A program made the translations under genes and the position numbers. DNA of 64,000 nucleotides from Rhizobiaceae bacterium (GTDB lineage: Bacteria; Pseudomonadota; Alphaproteobacteria; Rhizobiales; Rhizobiaceae): positions 62,001 through 126,000 of the forward strand of contig JAHBYW010000007.1 of NCBI GenBank assembly GCA_019635755.1. Direction: 5' to 3'. Positions 11,905-19,716 of the stretch are shown here, one piece after another (within the stretch, counting starts at the first letter, position 1; every line of letters starts with the position of its first letter). The notes under the pieces were generated by a model that did not search any database, had not been told where the DNA came from, and saw only the letters and a program-made list of their open reading frames with translations.

Positions 11905-12660
11905 TCAGTGCCCGCCGGATGCTGGTTTCTTCCGCCGCCGAGACAGCATGTTCAGGATCTCGACGAAGACCGAGAAGCCCATCGCCGCGTAGATATAGCC
12001 CTTCGGCACATGGAAGCCGAAGCCGTCGGCGATCAGGGTCGTGCCGATCATCAGCAGGAAGCCCAGCGCCAGCATGACGATGGTCGGGTTCTTCTCGATG
12101 AAATTGGCCAGCGGCGTGGCGGCAACCAGCATCACCGCGACCGTGATGATGACCGCGATGTACATGATGGCGATCTCGTCCACCATGCCGACTGCGGTGA
12201 TGATCGAGTCGATCGAGAACACCAGGTCAAGCAGCAGAATCTGGAAGATCGCCGCGCCGAACGTGAGGGTCACCGTGTTCGACACGACATTGTCCTTGCC
12301 GTCATCGGGATCGACCGAGTGATGGATCTCCTTGGTCGCTTTCCACACCAGGAAGAGGCCGCCTGCGATCAGGATCATGTCACGCCAGGAGAATGGATGG
12401 CCAAACGCCGTGAACACCGGCGCGGTCATGGCCACGATGAAGGAAATGGTGGCAAGCAACACCAGCCGCATGAGCAGTGCGGCACTGATGCCCAGCCGGC
12501 GGGCGCTGGCACGCTGGTGCTCCGGCAGCTTGTTGGTGAGGATTGAGATGAAGATCAGATTGTCGATGCCGAGGACCACCTCCAGCGCGATCAGCGTGGC
12601 GAGCGCCACCCATGCGGTCGGGTCGCTCACCCACAGGAAGTGCTGAGCCAGGAAGTCCAT
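11905..12660 (-). CDS. TerC family integral membrane protein
   Basis: 251 residues and about seven to nine membrane segments. It shows the TerC/Alx signatures: [21 protein letters not shown] near the start and [17 protein letters not shown] in the middle, each with membrane-embedded acidic residues thought to bind divalent metal. TerC proteins export manganese or assist metalation of secreted enzymes. A GAGGA lies 7 bases before the chosen ATG; a second ATG two codons upstream (12666) is too close to it. The gene converges on the MBL gene. Confidence 0.9.
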   Translation of the reverse strand: MDFLAQHFLWVSDPTAWVALATLIALEVVLGIDNLIFISILTNKLPEHQRASARRLGISAALLMRLVLLATISFIVAMTAPVFTAFGHPFSWRDMILIAGGLFLVWKATKEIHHSVDPDDGKDNVVSNTVTLTFGAAIFQILLLDLVFSIDSIITAVGMVDEIAIMYIAVIITVAVMLVAATPLANFIEKNPTIVMLALGFLLMIGTTLIADGFGFHVPKGYIYAAMGFSVFVEILNMLSRRRKKPASGGH

Positions 12661-12734
12661 CGTCATGTCCTCGGGGGTCAGGAGTGTATGCGAATTTCGG
12701 ACAGAGCTAGGAAGGTCCGGGCTTCTCGTCAATA

Positions 12735-13559
12735 TCAACGCCAGAACGCCGGCACCGTCTCCTCGAGCCTCGGCCCGAGGCGCAGCGGCGCGATCCTCGC
12801 GGCGAGCCCCGTCCGGTCCGAGACCTCGATGCCGACGCCGCAGATTGTCGCAGGTCCGCCGGCCGCCTCGAAGCGGCCCTTCGGCACCTTGCTCAGGAAC
12901 CGGTTGAGCGGCTCCTCCTTGTCCATGCCGAGCGAGGAATCGTAGTCGCCGCACATGCCCGCGTCGGTGATGTAGGCTGTGCCGCCGTTCAGCACCTGAT
13001 GATCGGCCGTCGGCTGGTGGGTGTGGGTGCCGATGACGGCGCTCGCCCGCCCGTCGACGAAATGCGCGAAGCACATCTTCTCGCTGGTCGCCTCGGCATG
13101 GAAGTCTATGACCACCACGTCCGCCTGGTCGCCGAGCGGGCAGGCAGCGAGTTCGCGCTCGGCTGCCTGGAACGGATCGTCGAGCTCGGGATGCATGAAC
13201 ACACGGCCCATGATGTTGCTGACCAGCACGCGCGCGCCGTTGCGCGCCAGATAGACGCCGGAGCCGCGCCCCGGCGTGCCCCGGGGGAAATTGACGGGGC
13301 GGAGGAACCGCTCCTGGCGCGGCGCGAAGGTCAGCGCCTCGCGCTGGTCCCAGACGTGGTTGCCGGTGGTGACGACATCGGCGCCCGCGGCGAGCGTGTT
13401 GAGGAAGATCTCCTCGGTGATGCCGAAGCCGCCGGCGGCGTTCTCGCCGTTGACGATGACGAAATCGAGTTTCAGGTCCGACACCAGTGCGGGCAGGCGC
13501 TGCCAGACCGCGGTGCGGCCGGAGCGGCCGACCATGTCGCCGAGGAAGAGAAGACGCAT
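12735..13559 (-). CDS. YmdB-type metallophosphoesterase (TIGR00282)
   Basis: 274 residues beginning [18 protein letters not shown]. Metal-binding motifs: [33 protein letters not shown] and [10 protein letters not shown]. Bacillus YmdB, of the same family, is a cyclic-nucleotide phosphodiesterase affecting RNA turnover and biofilm fate; function in alphaproteobacteria is not settled. A strong GGGGAGGGG precedes the ATG. It lies 8 bp after the formyl-THF ligase gene and should be co-transcribed. Confidence 0.88.
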   Translation of the reverse strand: MRLLFLGDMVGRSGRTAVWQRLPALVSDLKLDFVIVNGENAAGGFGITEEIFLNTLAAGADVVTTGNHVWDQREALTFAPRQERFLRPVNFPRGTPGRGSGVYLARNGARVLVSNIMGRVFMHPELDDPFQAAERELAACPLGDQADVVVIDFHAEATSEKMCFAHFVDGRASAVIGTHTHQPTADHQVLNGGTAYITDAGMCGDYDSSLGMDKEEPLNRFLSKVPKGRFEAAGGPATICGVGIEVSDRTGLAARIAPLRLGPRLEETVPAFWR

Positions 13560-13567
13560 CCCCTCCC

Positions 13568-14161
13568 CTAGCGGAGGCTGCCAAGCGGGCGCAACCCGCT
13601 TTCGGTCAGGATCGCCGGCAGGACGATGTCGTGCGGCTCGTCGGGGACGGCCGGCACCTCCTGACAGTCGAAGGCGATGCCGATCAGGCGCGGCGCCCGG
13701 CCGGCGGCCTGCAGGCTGGCGATGGCGCGGTCGTAATAGCCGGCCCCGTAGCCGATGCGATGGCCGCGCCGGTCGAAGGCGGCAAGCGGCACCAGCATCA
13801 GCGACGGCTCGAGCACCGCCGCCTCCGGTCCCGGGCCGAAGGTGCCGTAGCCCATCTCGACCATCTCTGCGCCCCGCACCAGTTCGCGGAACACGATGGT
13901 GGTCGCATCGAGGATCGCCGGGAGGCAGAGCCGAGCGCCTGTCTCCCGCAGCGCGGACATCAGCGGGCGCACGTCGACCTCCGAACGCATCGGCCAGAAG
14001 CCGGAGACGATGTCGCCGGACCGTGCGGCAATCTCCCGGGCGGCATCGGCCATGGCCAGCGACATCTCGATCCGCCACGCCGGATCGAGCGCGTCGCGCC
14101 GCGCAAGCGCCTGCCGCCGCAACTCTCTCTTGCGCACCTTGGTATCGGGAGCGAGGTCCAT
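13568..14161 (-). CDS. 5-formyltetrahydrofolate cyclo-ligase
   Basis: 197 residues. It converts 5-formyl-THF to 5,10-methenyl-THF with ATP. N-terminal [15 protein letters not shown] and the C-terminal signature [13 protein letters not shown] mark the family (YgfA/MTHFS). The ATG at 14161 gives a normal length; an upstream in-frame extension to 14236 is unconserved. It sits just downstream of the candidate 6S RNA on the same strand. That linkage (ssrS-ygfA) is known from many proteobacteria, and it heads an apparent operon with ymdB. Confidence 0.92.
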   Translation of the reverse strand: MDLAPDTKVRKRELRRQALARRDALDPAWRIEMSLAMADAAREIAARSGDIVSGFWPMRSEVDVRPLMSALRETGARLCLPAILDATTIVFRELVRGAEMVEMGYGTFGPGPEAAVLEPSLMLVPLAAFDRRGHRIGYGAGYYDRAIASLQAAGRAPRLIGIAFDCQEVPAVPDEPHDIVLPAILTESGLRPLGSLR

Positions 14162-14220
14162 GGCGGGACCATAGCCCGGCCGCATCGCCCGCGTGAGGGC
14201 CAGACCGACCCGCGGCCGGA

Positions 14221-14386
14221 AAAAGTGGCGATCCAAGCAACCGGTGGAGAGGTTGATCCCGGGTGCCTACAAAGTAGGTGGGCGCCATATGTCCGGGCCC
14301 ACGGGCCCGACCAGGGACAGCTCCCTTGGGATCAATAAGGCCCCGGGGATAAGTTACGCCTGCCGAGAAGCACAGAACGCCAATGC
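14221..14386 (-). ncRNA. ssrS: Candidate 6S RNA (ssrS)
   Basis: A transcript of about 160 nt on the minus strand, immediately before the formyl-THF ligase. The ends pair (UGGCG near 14381-14377 with CGCCA near 14226-14230), then GUAAC with GUUGC. A large open bubble separates these from the long stem UUGAUCCC/GGGAUCAA (14335-14328 with 14260-14253), capped by small hairpins including CCUAC-UUU-GUAGG. Closing stem, central bubble and terminal arm is the 6S architecture that mimics an open promoter and traps sigma-70 RNA polymerase. A TATATT box lies just upstream and a T-run ends it. The ssrS-ygfA neighbourhood supports the call; no covariance search was possible. Confidence 0.72.
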
Positions 14387-14387
14387 C

Positions 14388-14417
14388 AATATAGGCCCGT
14401 TCGGCCGCTTATGCCAG
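14388..14417 (-). promoter_or_regulatory. Promoter of the candidate 6S RNA
   Basis: On the minus strand, CTGGCA (14417-14412), an 18-base spacer and TATATT (14393-14388). The start would be near 14381, matching the predicted 5' end of the folded RNA. The -35 box overlaps the last codons of the DUF4345 gene. Confidence 0.5.
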
Positions 14418-14822
14418 CGACGATGCCCATGTCCGGGCGACACGCGCCTGCCACAGCACCAGCAGCGGAACCCCGAGCAGCTCCATGGCGAGACCGAGCG
14501 CGTGGCCCATGCCCGGAGAACCGACGCCGATGAAGGATGCAAGCCGCGCCAGGCCGCCGCAGAAGGTGAGCACCGCCAGCAGCCGGAACCGTTCGGTCTT
14601 GCGTTCGATGCCCGGGATGCAGGTGTACCAGGCGACGCCGATCGCCAGAAAGATGCCGGAATAGAACCGGAAATGGCTGTCGAGGTCGACGGGCCACCCG
14701 TCGATGCCGAGGAAGGCCGGTCCGGATATCAGGCCTTCGAGCCCGACCAGGACGGGCGTCGCGGCGGCCATGCCGACGACCGCCTGCAGGGCGCGTTTCT
14801 CGTGGATGGAACGCCGGTTCAT
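14409..14822 (-). CDS. DUF4345-like membrane protein
   Basis: 137 residues with four predicted membrane segments and a central DSHFRFYSGIFLAIGVAWY motif typical of DUF4345 proteins. The function of this family is unknown. The gene ends where the 6S promoter begins and faces away from moxR, with a 96-bp divergent gap. Confidence 0.7.
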   Translation of the reverse strand: MNRRSIHEKRALQAVVGMAAATPVLVGLEGLISGPAFLGIDGWPVDLDSHFRFYSGIFLAIGVAWYTCIPGIERKTERFRLLAVLTFCGGLARLASFIGVGSPGMGHALGLAMELLGVPLLVLWQARVARTWASSLA

Positions 14823-14918
14823 GCCCCATCTACGGATCGCGAGCCGAAAGGTTTCGCGCGGCGCTTGCCTGCCGCGTCACGCGTCCCTACGGTCCGGCCG
14901 ACAAATCTGGATCAGGCA

Positions 14919-15758
14919 ATGCGTTTCGAAGGAACGGCGGCCTATGTCGCCGACAAGGATCTGATGGTGGCCGTGAACGCGGCGATCGCACTGGAGCGGC
15001 CGCTCCTCGTCAAGGGCGAACCGGGCACCGGCAAGACGGAACTCGCACGGCAGGTGGCCGCGGCGCTCAAGCTCGACCTCATCGAGTGGCATGTGAAGTC
15101 GACCACCAAGGCGCAGCAGGGGCTCTACGAATATGATGCCGTGTCGCGCCTGCGCGACAGCCAGCTGGGCGACGCCCGCTTCAACGACATCGCCAACTAC
15201 ATCAAGCGCGGCAAGCTGTGGGATGCCTTCGCGGCCGATCGCAAGGTCGTGCTTTTGATCGACGAGATCGACAAGGCCGACATCGAATTCCCGAACGACC
15301 TCCTGCAGGAGCTCGATCGCATGGAGTTCTTCGTCTACGAGACCGGCGAGACCATCCGCGCCGCGCAGCGCCCGATCGTCATCATCACGTCCAACAACGA
15401 GAAGGAGCTGCCGGACGCATTCCTGCGCCGCTGCTTCTTCCACTACATCCGCTTCCCGGAGGTCGACACGCTGCACCGCATCGTCGACGTGCATTATCCC
15501 GGCATCAAGCAGACCCTCGTGCGCGCGGCGCTCACCCAGTTCTACGAGATCCGCGACGTGCCCGGCCTCAAGAAGAAGCCGTCGACCTCGGAGGCGCTGG
15601 ACTGGATCCGGCTGCTGGTGTCCGACGACATCGACCCGGCGGATTTGCGCGCCGACCCGAAGAACGCGCTGCCCAAGCTGCACGGCGCGCTGCTGAAGAA
15701 CGAGCAGGACGTGCACCTGTTCGAACGGCTGGCCTTCATGGCCCGGAGGCAGGGATGA
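14919..15758 (+). CDS. MoxR-type AAA+ ATPase
   Basis: 279 residues. Walker A is GEPGTGKTE (about 33-41), Walker B LLIDEIDKAD, sensor 1 TSNNEKELPDAFLRRCFFHYI. MoxR ATPases act as chaperones that load or activate metalloenzymes and membrane complexes, working with VWA-domain partners that carry a metal-ion-dependent adhesion site. The likely partner here, a CoxE-like VWA protein, lies 15 kb away at 31130-32320 rather than next door. The stop overlaps the start of the following secreted-protein gene (ATGA). The long in-frame extension upstream to 14193 crosses the 6S RNA and was rejected. Confidence 0.93.
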   Translation: MRFEGTAAYVADKDLMVAVNAAIALERPLLVKGEPGTGKTELARQVAAALKLDLIEWHVKSTTKAQQGLYEYDAVSRLRDSQLGDARFNDIANYIKRGKLWDAFAADRKVVLLIDEIDKADIEFPNDLLQELDRMEFFVYETGETIRAAQRPIVIITSNNEKELPDAFLRRCFFHYIRFPEVDTLHRIVDVHYPGIKQTLVRAALTQFYEIRDVPGLKKKPSTSEALDWIRLLVSDDIDPADLRADPKNALPKLHGALLKNEQDVHLFERLAFMARRQG

Positions 15759-16165
15759 GACGGTTTTCGCTCGCGCTGCTGGCGCTGTCGCTCGGCTGCG
15801 GCGTCGCACTGGCCGACCGCTACCTCGCCGTCTCCAACACCGCGATGAGCATCACCGGTGACGTCGAATTCGACGACTACGGCATCACCTTCGCCAATGG
15901 CGAGGGGCTCGTCTTTTCCACACTCCTCGGCGACCAGTTCATCGTCGACGGCCAGCGCGTGCCGGCGTCCGTCTATGAGATCGCGGACCCGGCCGACCCG
16001 GAACTGGAGAACGGCAACAGGCTCTGCGGCAATGGCGAGGTGACCTATCTGGCCGCGTGGATGTCGGGCGAGGGCATGACGACCATCGCCGTCTTCACCG
16101 GCGACGATCCGCCATCCAGCGACGCCGACATGTGCGCATCCTATCTCTACGAGGATGCCGGCTGA
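15755..16165 (+). CDS. Secreted protein of unknown function
   Basis: 136 residues with a clear signal peptide (MRRFSLALLALSLGCGVALA). The mature part has VSNTAMSITGDVEFDDYGITFANGEGLVF and two late cysteines (NRLCGNGE, ADMCASYLY) that could form a disulfide. I do not recognise the family. Its ATG overlaps the moxR stop, so it is translated with the MoxR ATPase, which may reflect operon economy or a shared envelope role. Confidence 0.75.
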   Translation: MRRFSLALLALSLGCGVALADRYLAVSNTAMSITGDVEFDDYGITFANGEGLVFSTLLGDQFIVDGQRVPASVYEIADPADPELENGNRLCGNGEVTYLAAWMSGEGMTTIAVFTGDDPPSSDADMCASYLYEDAG

Positions 16166-16188
16166 GGACCACCAGCGCGGGAGGCAAC

Positions 16189-16635
16189 ATGAGCAACGTG
16201 ACGGTACGGCCGCTGGAGCAGTCCGACCACGCGGAATGGCGACGGCTCTGGACGCTCTATCTCGAATTCTACAAGGCGACCGTGCCGGAGGAGGTCTATG
16301 CGACGACCTGGCGTCGCCTGTTCGCCGACGGCGAGTTCGAGCCGAAAGGCTTCATCGCGCTGCTCGACGGCAAGGCCGTGGGGCTGACACACTATCTCTA
16401 CCACCGGTCCTGCTGGTCCCAGGTGAACAACTGCTACCTGCAGGACCTGTTCTCGGACGCAACCGCGCGCGGCAAGGGCGTCGGCGCGGCGCTCATCCAG
16501 GCCGTCAAGAATAGGGCGGCGGCGCAGGGCGTGACCAATGTCTACTGGATGACGCACGAGACCAACGCGACGGCACGCCGGCTCTACGACCGGGTGGCGC
16601 GCCGGACGGGCTTCATCGAATACGACCTGCTGTAG
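16189..16635 (+). CDS. GNAT family N-acetyltransferase
   Basis: 148 residues. The acetyl-CoA-binding motif is in YLQDLFSDATARGKGVGAALI (about 80-100), followed by the usual MTHETNATARRLYDRVARRTGFIEY end of the GNAT fold. Substrate unknown. GGGAGG six bases before the ATG fixes the start. It is 23 bp after the secreted-protein gene and probably in the moxR operon. Confidence 0.88.
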   Translation: MSNVTVRPLEQSDHAEWRRLWTLYLEFYKATVPEEVYATTWRRLFADGEFEPKGFIALLDGKAVGLTHYLYHRSCWSQVNNCYLQDLFSDATARGKGVGAALIQAVKNRAAAQGVTNVYWMTHETNATARRLYDRVARRTGFIEYDLL

Positions 16636-16668
16636 ACCGTCCGGCCCAGGCGCGGAGCCGCGGGAAGC

Positions 16669-17355
16669 CTATTCCTGCTCCGGGTCCTTCGACTTCAGCG
16701 ACGAGAGCTTGGCGAACACGGCGTTCGGATCGAGCTCCGCGTCCTCGTCGCGCTTCGCCTCGGTGGCGGGCGTCAGGCGCTCGGTGACCGAGGCCGGGAG
16801 CAGCGTGTCGCCGACCGGCTGTGCCGGCTCCTTGCCGCGCGAGGCGCGGTTGACCTCGAGGTCGAGGTCGATCTGCGAGCACAGGCCGAGCGCCACCGGG
16901 TCGACCGGCTGCAGGTTGTTCATGTTCCAGTGCTTGCGCTCGCGGATCTGGTCGATCGTCGCCTTCGTCGTGCCGACCAGCCGCGAGATCTGCGCGTCCT
17001 TCAGTTCCGGATGGTTGCGCACCAGCCACAGAATGGCGTTCGGGCGGTCCTGGCGCTTGGACAGCGGCGTGTAGCGCGGCCCCTTGCGCTTCGATTCCGG
17101 GACGCGGACCTTCGGATCCGACAGCTTCAGCCGATAGTTCACGTCGGCCTCGCCCTTGGCGATCTCGTCGCGCGTCAGCTGGCCGGTGATGACCGGGTCG
17201 AGGCCCTTGATGCCCTGCGCGGACTCGCCGTCGGCGATCGCCTTCACCTCGAGCGGGTGAAGCGTGCAGAACTGCGCGATCTGGTCGAAGGAGAGCGCGG
17301 TGTTATCGACCAGCCAGACGGCGGTCGCCTTGGGCATGAGCAGGGTGTTGGCCAT
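16669..17355 (-). CDS. trcR: Cell-cycle transcriptional regulator TrcR (DUF1013)
   Basis: 228 residues. The N-terminus MANTLLMPKATAVWLVDNTALSFDQIAQFC and the central RPNAILWLVRNHPELKDAQISRLVGTTKATIDQIRERKHWNM, a helix-turn-helix, are the hallmarks of DUF1013. The Caulobacter member has been named TrcR, an RNA-polymerase-associated cell-cycle regulator. The C-terminal 60 residues are acidic and less ordered. Several palindromes lie in its upstream region. Confidence 0.9.
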   Translation of the reverse strand: MANTLLMPKATAVWLVDNTALSFDQIAQFCTLHPLEVKAIADGESAQGIKGLDPVITGQLTRDEIAKGEADVNYRLKLSDPKVRVPESKRKGPRYTPLSKRQDRPNAILWLVRNHPELKDAQISRLVGTTKATIDQIRERKHWNMNNLQPVDPVALGLCSQIDLDLEVNRASRGKEPAQPVGDTLLPASVTERLTPATEAKRDEDAELDPNAVFAKLSSLKSKDPEQE

Positions 17356-17395
17356 TGGGCAAATCCTCTTCGTCGCCCGCGTCCCTGGCGCGGGC

Positions 17396-17461
17396 GGTGG
17401 TCAGACCACCGATTTATGGGAAATCGAGGCGTCCTATAGGCGATTTGGCCGGATGGAGCAA
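17396..17461 (-). promoter_or_regulatory. trcR upstream region: promoter with three palindromes
   Basis: Seen: a perfect 7+1+7 palindrome GGTGGTCAGACCACC (17396-17410), an inverted repeat CGATTT/AAATCG (17410-17426), and CCTATAGG (17433-17440), with a third CGATTT at 17441. On the minus strand TTGCTC (17461-17456), 17 bases and TATAGG could form the trcR promoter, so two palindromes fall at or just after the start point, as operators or leader hairpins would. Regulation itself is inferred. Confidence 0.45.
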
Positions 17462-17635
17462 GGAATCTTCGCCGCGCCGGAGAAGCGCCCATCGATGAGG
17501 ATCGAATCGGCGACCGGCCAGGCGGCTGCCGGCGGGCGAGGCAAACCGCCTTCACATCGACCGGCAGCGGGTCTACGACAGCGCAGGAACGGCCGACTCA
17601 AGGGTCATTCGGCCGTCAGCATGAGGAGACCGACG

Positions 17636-17746
17636 ATGGCAAAAGGTAGCATGCGTCCGGGCAAGGAAGCCCGCAAGCCGAAGAAGGAAAAGCCGGCCAA
17701 GGGACCTGCCGGGGCGGCTAAACCGGTGCTCGGCGCGAAGAAGTAG
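17636..17746 (+). CDS. Small basic Rhizobiales protein, 36 aa
   Basis: MAKGSMRPGKEARKPKKEKP, followed by an Ala/Lys-rich end. A GAGGAG lies 7 bases before the ATG and a perfect hairpin follows the stop, so it looks like a complete one-gene unit. Similar 35-40-aa Lys-rich proteins are common in Rhizobiales and have no assigned function; charge suggests nucleic-acid or ribosome association, which is a guess. Confidence 0.7.
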   Translation: MAKGSMRPGKEARKPKKEKPAKGPAGAAKPVLGAKK

Positions 17747-17753
17747 ACTCAAG

Positions 17754-17780
17754 ACGAGGCCGCCGGGTGGGCGGCCTCGT
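17754..17780. terminator. Hairpin terminator between convergent genes
   Basis: Perfect 11-bp stem ACGAGGCCGCC/GGCGGCCTCGT with a 5-base loop, placed between the 36-aa gene and the convergent SRPBCC gene. The T-tract is poor (CTTTTC 7 bases later), so efficiency is uncertain. Confidence 0.65.
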
Positions 17781-17795
17781 CCGCACGCTTTTCGA

Positions 17796-18263
17796 TCAGA
17801 GCGTCTTCGCGACCTCTTCAAGCTGGGTCGCGCACTGGCCCCAGCCCTCGTGGAAGCCCATCTTCTCATGCGCTTCCTTGTCTTCCGCGCGCCAGTGGCG
17901 CGCGATCGCGGTGTACTTCGTCTTTCCGCCGCCGGCGTCCTCGAACGTGACGATGGCCGTGAAGAAGGGTTTCTCGGACGGCTTCCAGCCGGCCGTATAG
18001 GCGTCGGTGAAGACGAGCTTCTCGTTCGGCACGACCTCCAGGTAGATCCCTTCGTTCGGATAGTCGTTGCCGTCGGGATCGCGCATCGTGATGCTGCTCG
18101 CGCCTCCCGGCCGCACGTCGATCCTCGCCGACGAGATGGTCCAGGGCTTCGGCGCGAACCATTTCGGCAGGACCGCGGGATCGGTCCAGGCGCGGAAAAC
18201 CTTCTCGCGCGGCGCATCGATCACGCGGGTCAGGACGAGGTCGTTGGCGTTGGCGTTGCTCAT
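17796..18263 (-). CDS. SRPBCC (AHSA1-like) domain protein
   Basis: 155 residues matching the activator-of-Hsp90-homologue-1 C-terminal fold: LVLTRVIDAPREKVFRAWTDP at the start, DVRPGG, TIVTFEDAGGGKT-like strands, and the terminal helix HEGWGQCATQLEEVAKTL. These START-like proteins bind hydrophobic ligands in a deep cavity; bacterial members are often paired with ArsR regulators, but here an orphan ArsR gene lies 3 kb away. AAGGAG precedes the ATG by 8 bases. Confidence 0.88.
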   Translation of the reverse strand: MSNANANDLVLTRVIDAPREKVFRAWTDPAVLPKWFAPKPWTISSARIDVRPGGASSITMRDPDGNDYPNEGIYLEVVPNEKLVFTDAYTAGWKPSEKPFFTAIVTFEDAGGGKTKYTAIARHWRAEDKEAHEKMGFHEGWGQCATQLEEVAKTL

Positions 18264-18339
18264 CGTCGTTTCTCCTTGGCTGATACCCTCACGACGAACG
18301 GCGCCGCGCGGGATCGACACGCGATCGCCAGAAAATCGC

Positions 18340-19344
18340 TTACGCGACGTCCAGCACGATCTTGCCGATGTGCTCGCCCTCCTGCATCCGCTCGTGCGCC
18401 CGCCACGCCTCCTTCAGCGGGAAGATCATGTCCATCATCGGCTGGATGGTCCGCGCCGCCAGCAGCGGCCAGACCTGCTCCTCGAGGGCAGCGGCGATGC
18501 CGGCCTTGAATTCGACCGTGCGCGGCCTGAGCGTCGAGCCGGTATGCGTCAGCCGCTTGACCATCAGCTTCGAGAAGTCGGGGCTGCCGACCGCGCCCTT
18601 CTGCGTGGCGATCTGGACGATGCGGCCCTCAACCGCCGCGGCCTCGTAGTTCTTGGCGACATAGTCGCCGCCGACCATGTCGAGGATCACGTCGGCGCCG
18701 TGGCCGCCCGTCGCTTCGCGCGTCGCCGCGACGAAGTCTTCGGTCCGGTAGTTCACCGCGCGGTCGGCGCCGAGCTTCTCGCAGGCCCGGCACTTCTCGT
18801 CGGAACCCGCCGTCGCGACGACACGCGCGCCGAATGCCTTGGCGAGCTGGATCGCCGTGGTGCCGATGCCCGACGTGCCGCCATGGACGAGCAGCCAGTC
18901 GCCCGACTTCAGGCCGCCGCGCTGGAACACGTTGTGCCAGACCGTGAAGAAGGTCTCCGGCAGCGCCGCCGCTTCGGTGAAGGTGAAACCGGCGGGCAGA
19001 GGCAGCGCGTTGGTGGCGTCGACGCGGCAGTACTCCGCATAGCCGCCGCCCGGGGTCAGCGCGCAGACCGGGTCGCCCAGCCGCCACCGCTTCACGCCTT
19101 CGCCGAGTGCGACGACCTCGCCCGACACTTCCAGGCCCGGCAGGTCCGATGCGCCCGGCGGCGGCGGATAGGCGCCCATGCGCTGCAGCACGTCCGGGCG
19201 GTTCACCCCCGCCGCGCGGACCGCGATCAGGATCTCGCCCGGCCGCGCCTCCGGCAGATCCCGACGCTCCGGCTTCAGCACCAGGGGTCCGCCCGGTTCG
19301 GTTATCGCGATCGCGGTCATCTTCTCGGGGAGCTTGCGCGTCAT
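18340..19344 (-). CDS. NAD(P)H quinone oxidoreductase (zeta-crystallin type)
   Basis: 334 residues of the zinc-free medium-chain dehydrogenase family. GroES-like N-terminal domain: EILIAVRAAGVNRPDVLQRMG and PGLEVSGEVVALG. Rossmann domain: VHGGTSGIGTTAIQLAKAFGARV (about 150-172). The PIG3/TP53I3-like branch reduces quinones with NADPH. Either ATG at 19344 (used; gives the MTRKLPEKMTAI form) or at 19320 could start translation. Confidence 0.88.
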   Translation of the reverse strand: MTRKLPEKMTAIAITEPGGPLVLKPERRDLPEARPGEILIAVRAAGVNRPDVLQRMGAYPPPPGASDLPGLEVSGEVVALGEGVKRWRLGDPVCALTPGGGYAEYCRVDATNALPLPAGFTFTEAAALPETFFTVWHNVFQRGGLKSGDWLLVHGGTSGIGTTAIQLAKAFGARVVATAGSDEKCRACEKLGADRAVNYRTEDFVAATREATGGHGADVILDMVGGDYVAKNYEAAAVEGRIVQIATQKGAVGSPDFSKLMVKRLTHTGSTLRPRTVEFKAGIAAALEEQVWPLLAARTIQPMMDMIFPLKEAWRAHERMQEGEHIGKIVLDVA

Positions 19345-19436
19345 CCTTCGTCTTTCCCGGAGCGTACCGCTCCGTTTTGCCGCCGCCGGCCGACTATGTA
19401 TTGTCTGCGGCGCGCGTTGCAAACCGGAGGCTGGCC

Positions 19437-19634
19437 ATGGCGGCGTTCGACGACGAACCGAAGAAAAAGAAGGCGCCGGTCCACGAGATCGGCCAGGACC
19501 TCTCGCGCCTGTCGGCCGGCGAACTCCAGGAGCGCATCGGCCAGCTGACCGCGGAGATCGCCCGCCTCGAGGCCGAACTTGCCGCCAAGGGCCACACCAA
19601 GGCCGCCGCCGAGGCGCTGTTCCGTCGCGGATAG
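19437..19634 (+). CDS. DUF1192 family protein
   Basis: 65 residues: a short basic N-terminus (DDEPKKKKAPVHEIGQDLSRLS) followed by a coiled coil with heptad-like leucines (ELQERIGQLTAEIARLEAELAAK). This is the DUF1192 pattern, a conserved alphaproteobacterial protein of unknown function. GGAGG 6 bases before the ATG fixes the start. It is divergent from the quinone oxidoreductase gene, with a 92-bp gap that must hold both promoters. Confidence 0.85.
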   Translation: MAAFDDEPKKKKAPVHEIGQDLSRLSAGELQERIGQLTAEIARLEAELAAKGHTKAAAEALFRRG

Positions 19635-19716
19635 ACGTCCGGGCGGCGCGCCGAACGGTCCAGAGTACGCTATTCTCGGCACCCACGCCGATTCGACCGG
19701 ATTGACCGAACCGACG

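Noticed and set aside
11898-11916. Terminator at the MBL/terC junction (GGCGGGC/GCCCGCC)
   Set aside because: The hairpin overlaps the terC C-terminal codons and lacks a T-tract on either strand.
14193-14918. Upstream extension of the MoxR frame
   Set aside because: It runs through the candidate 6S RNA and the DUF4345 gene; the ATG at 14919 gives the normal MoxR start.
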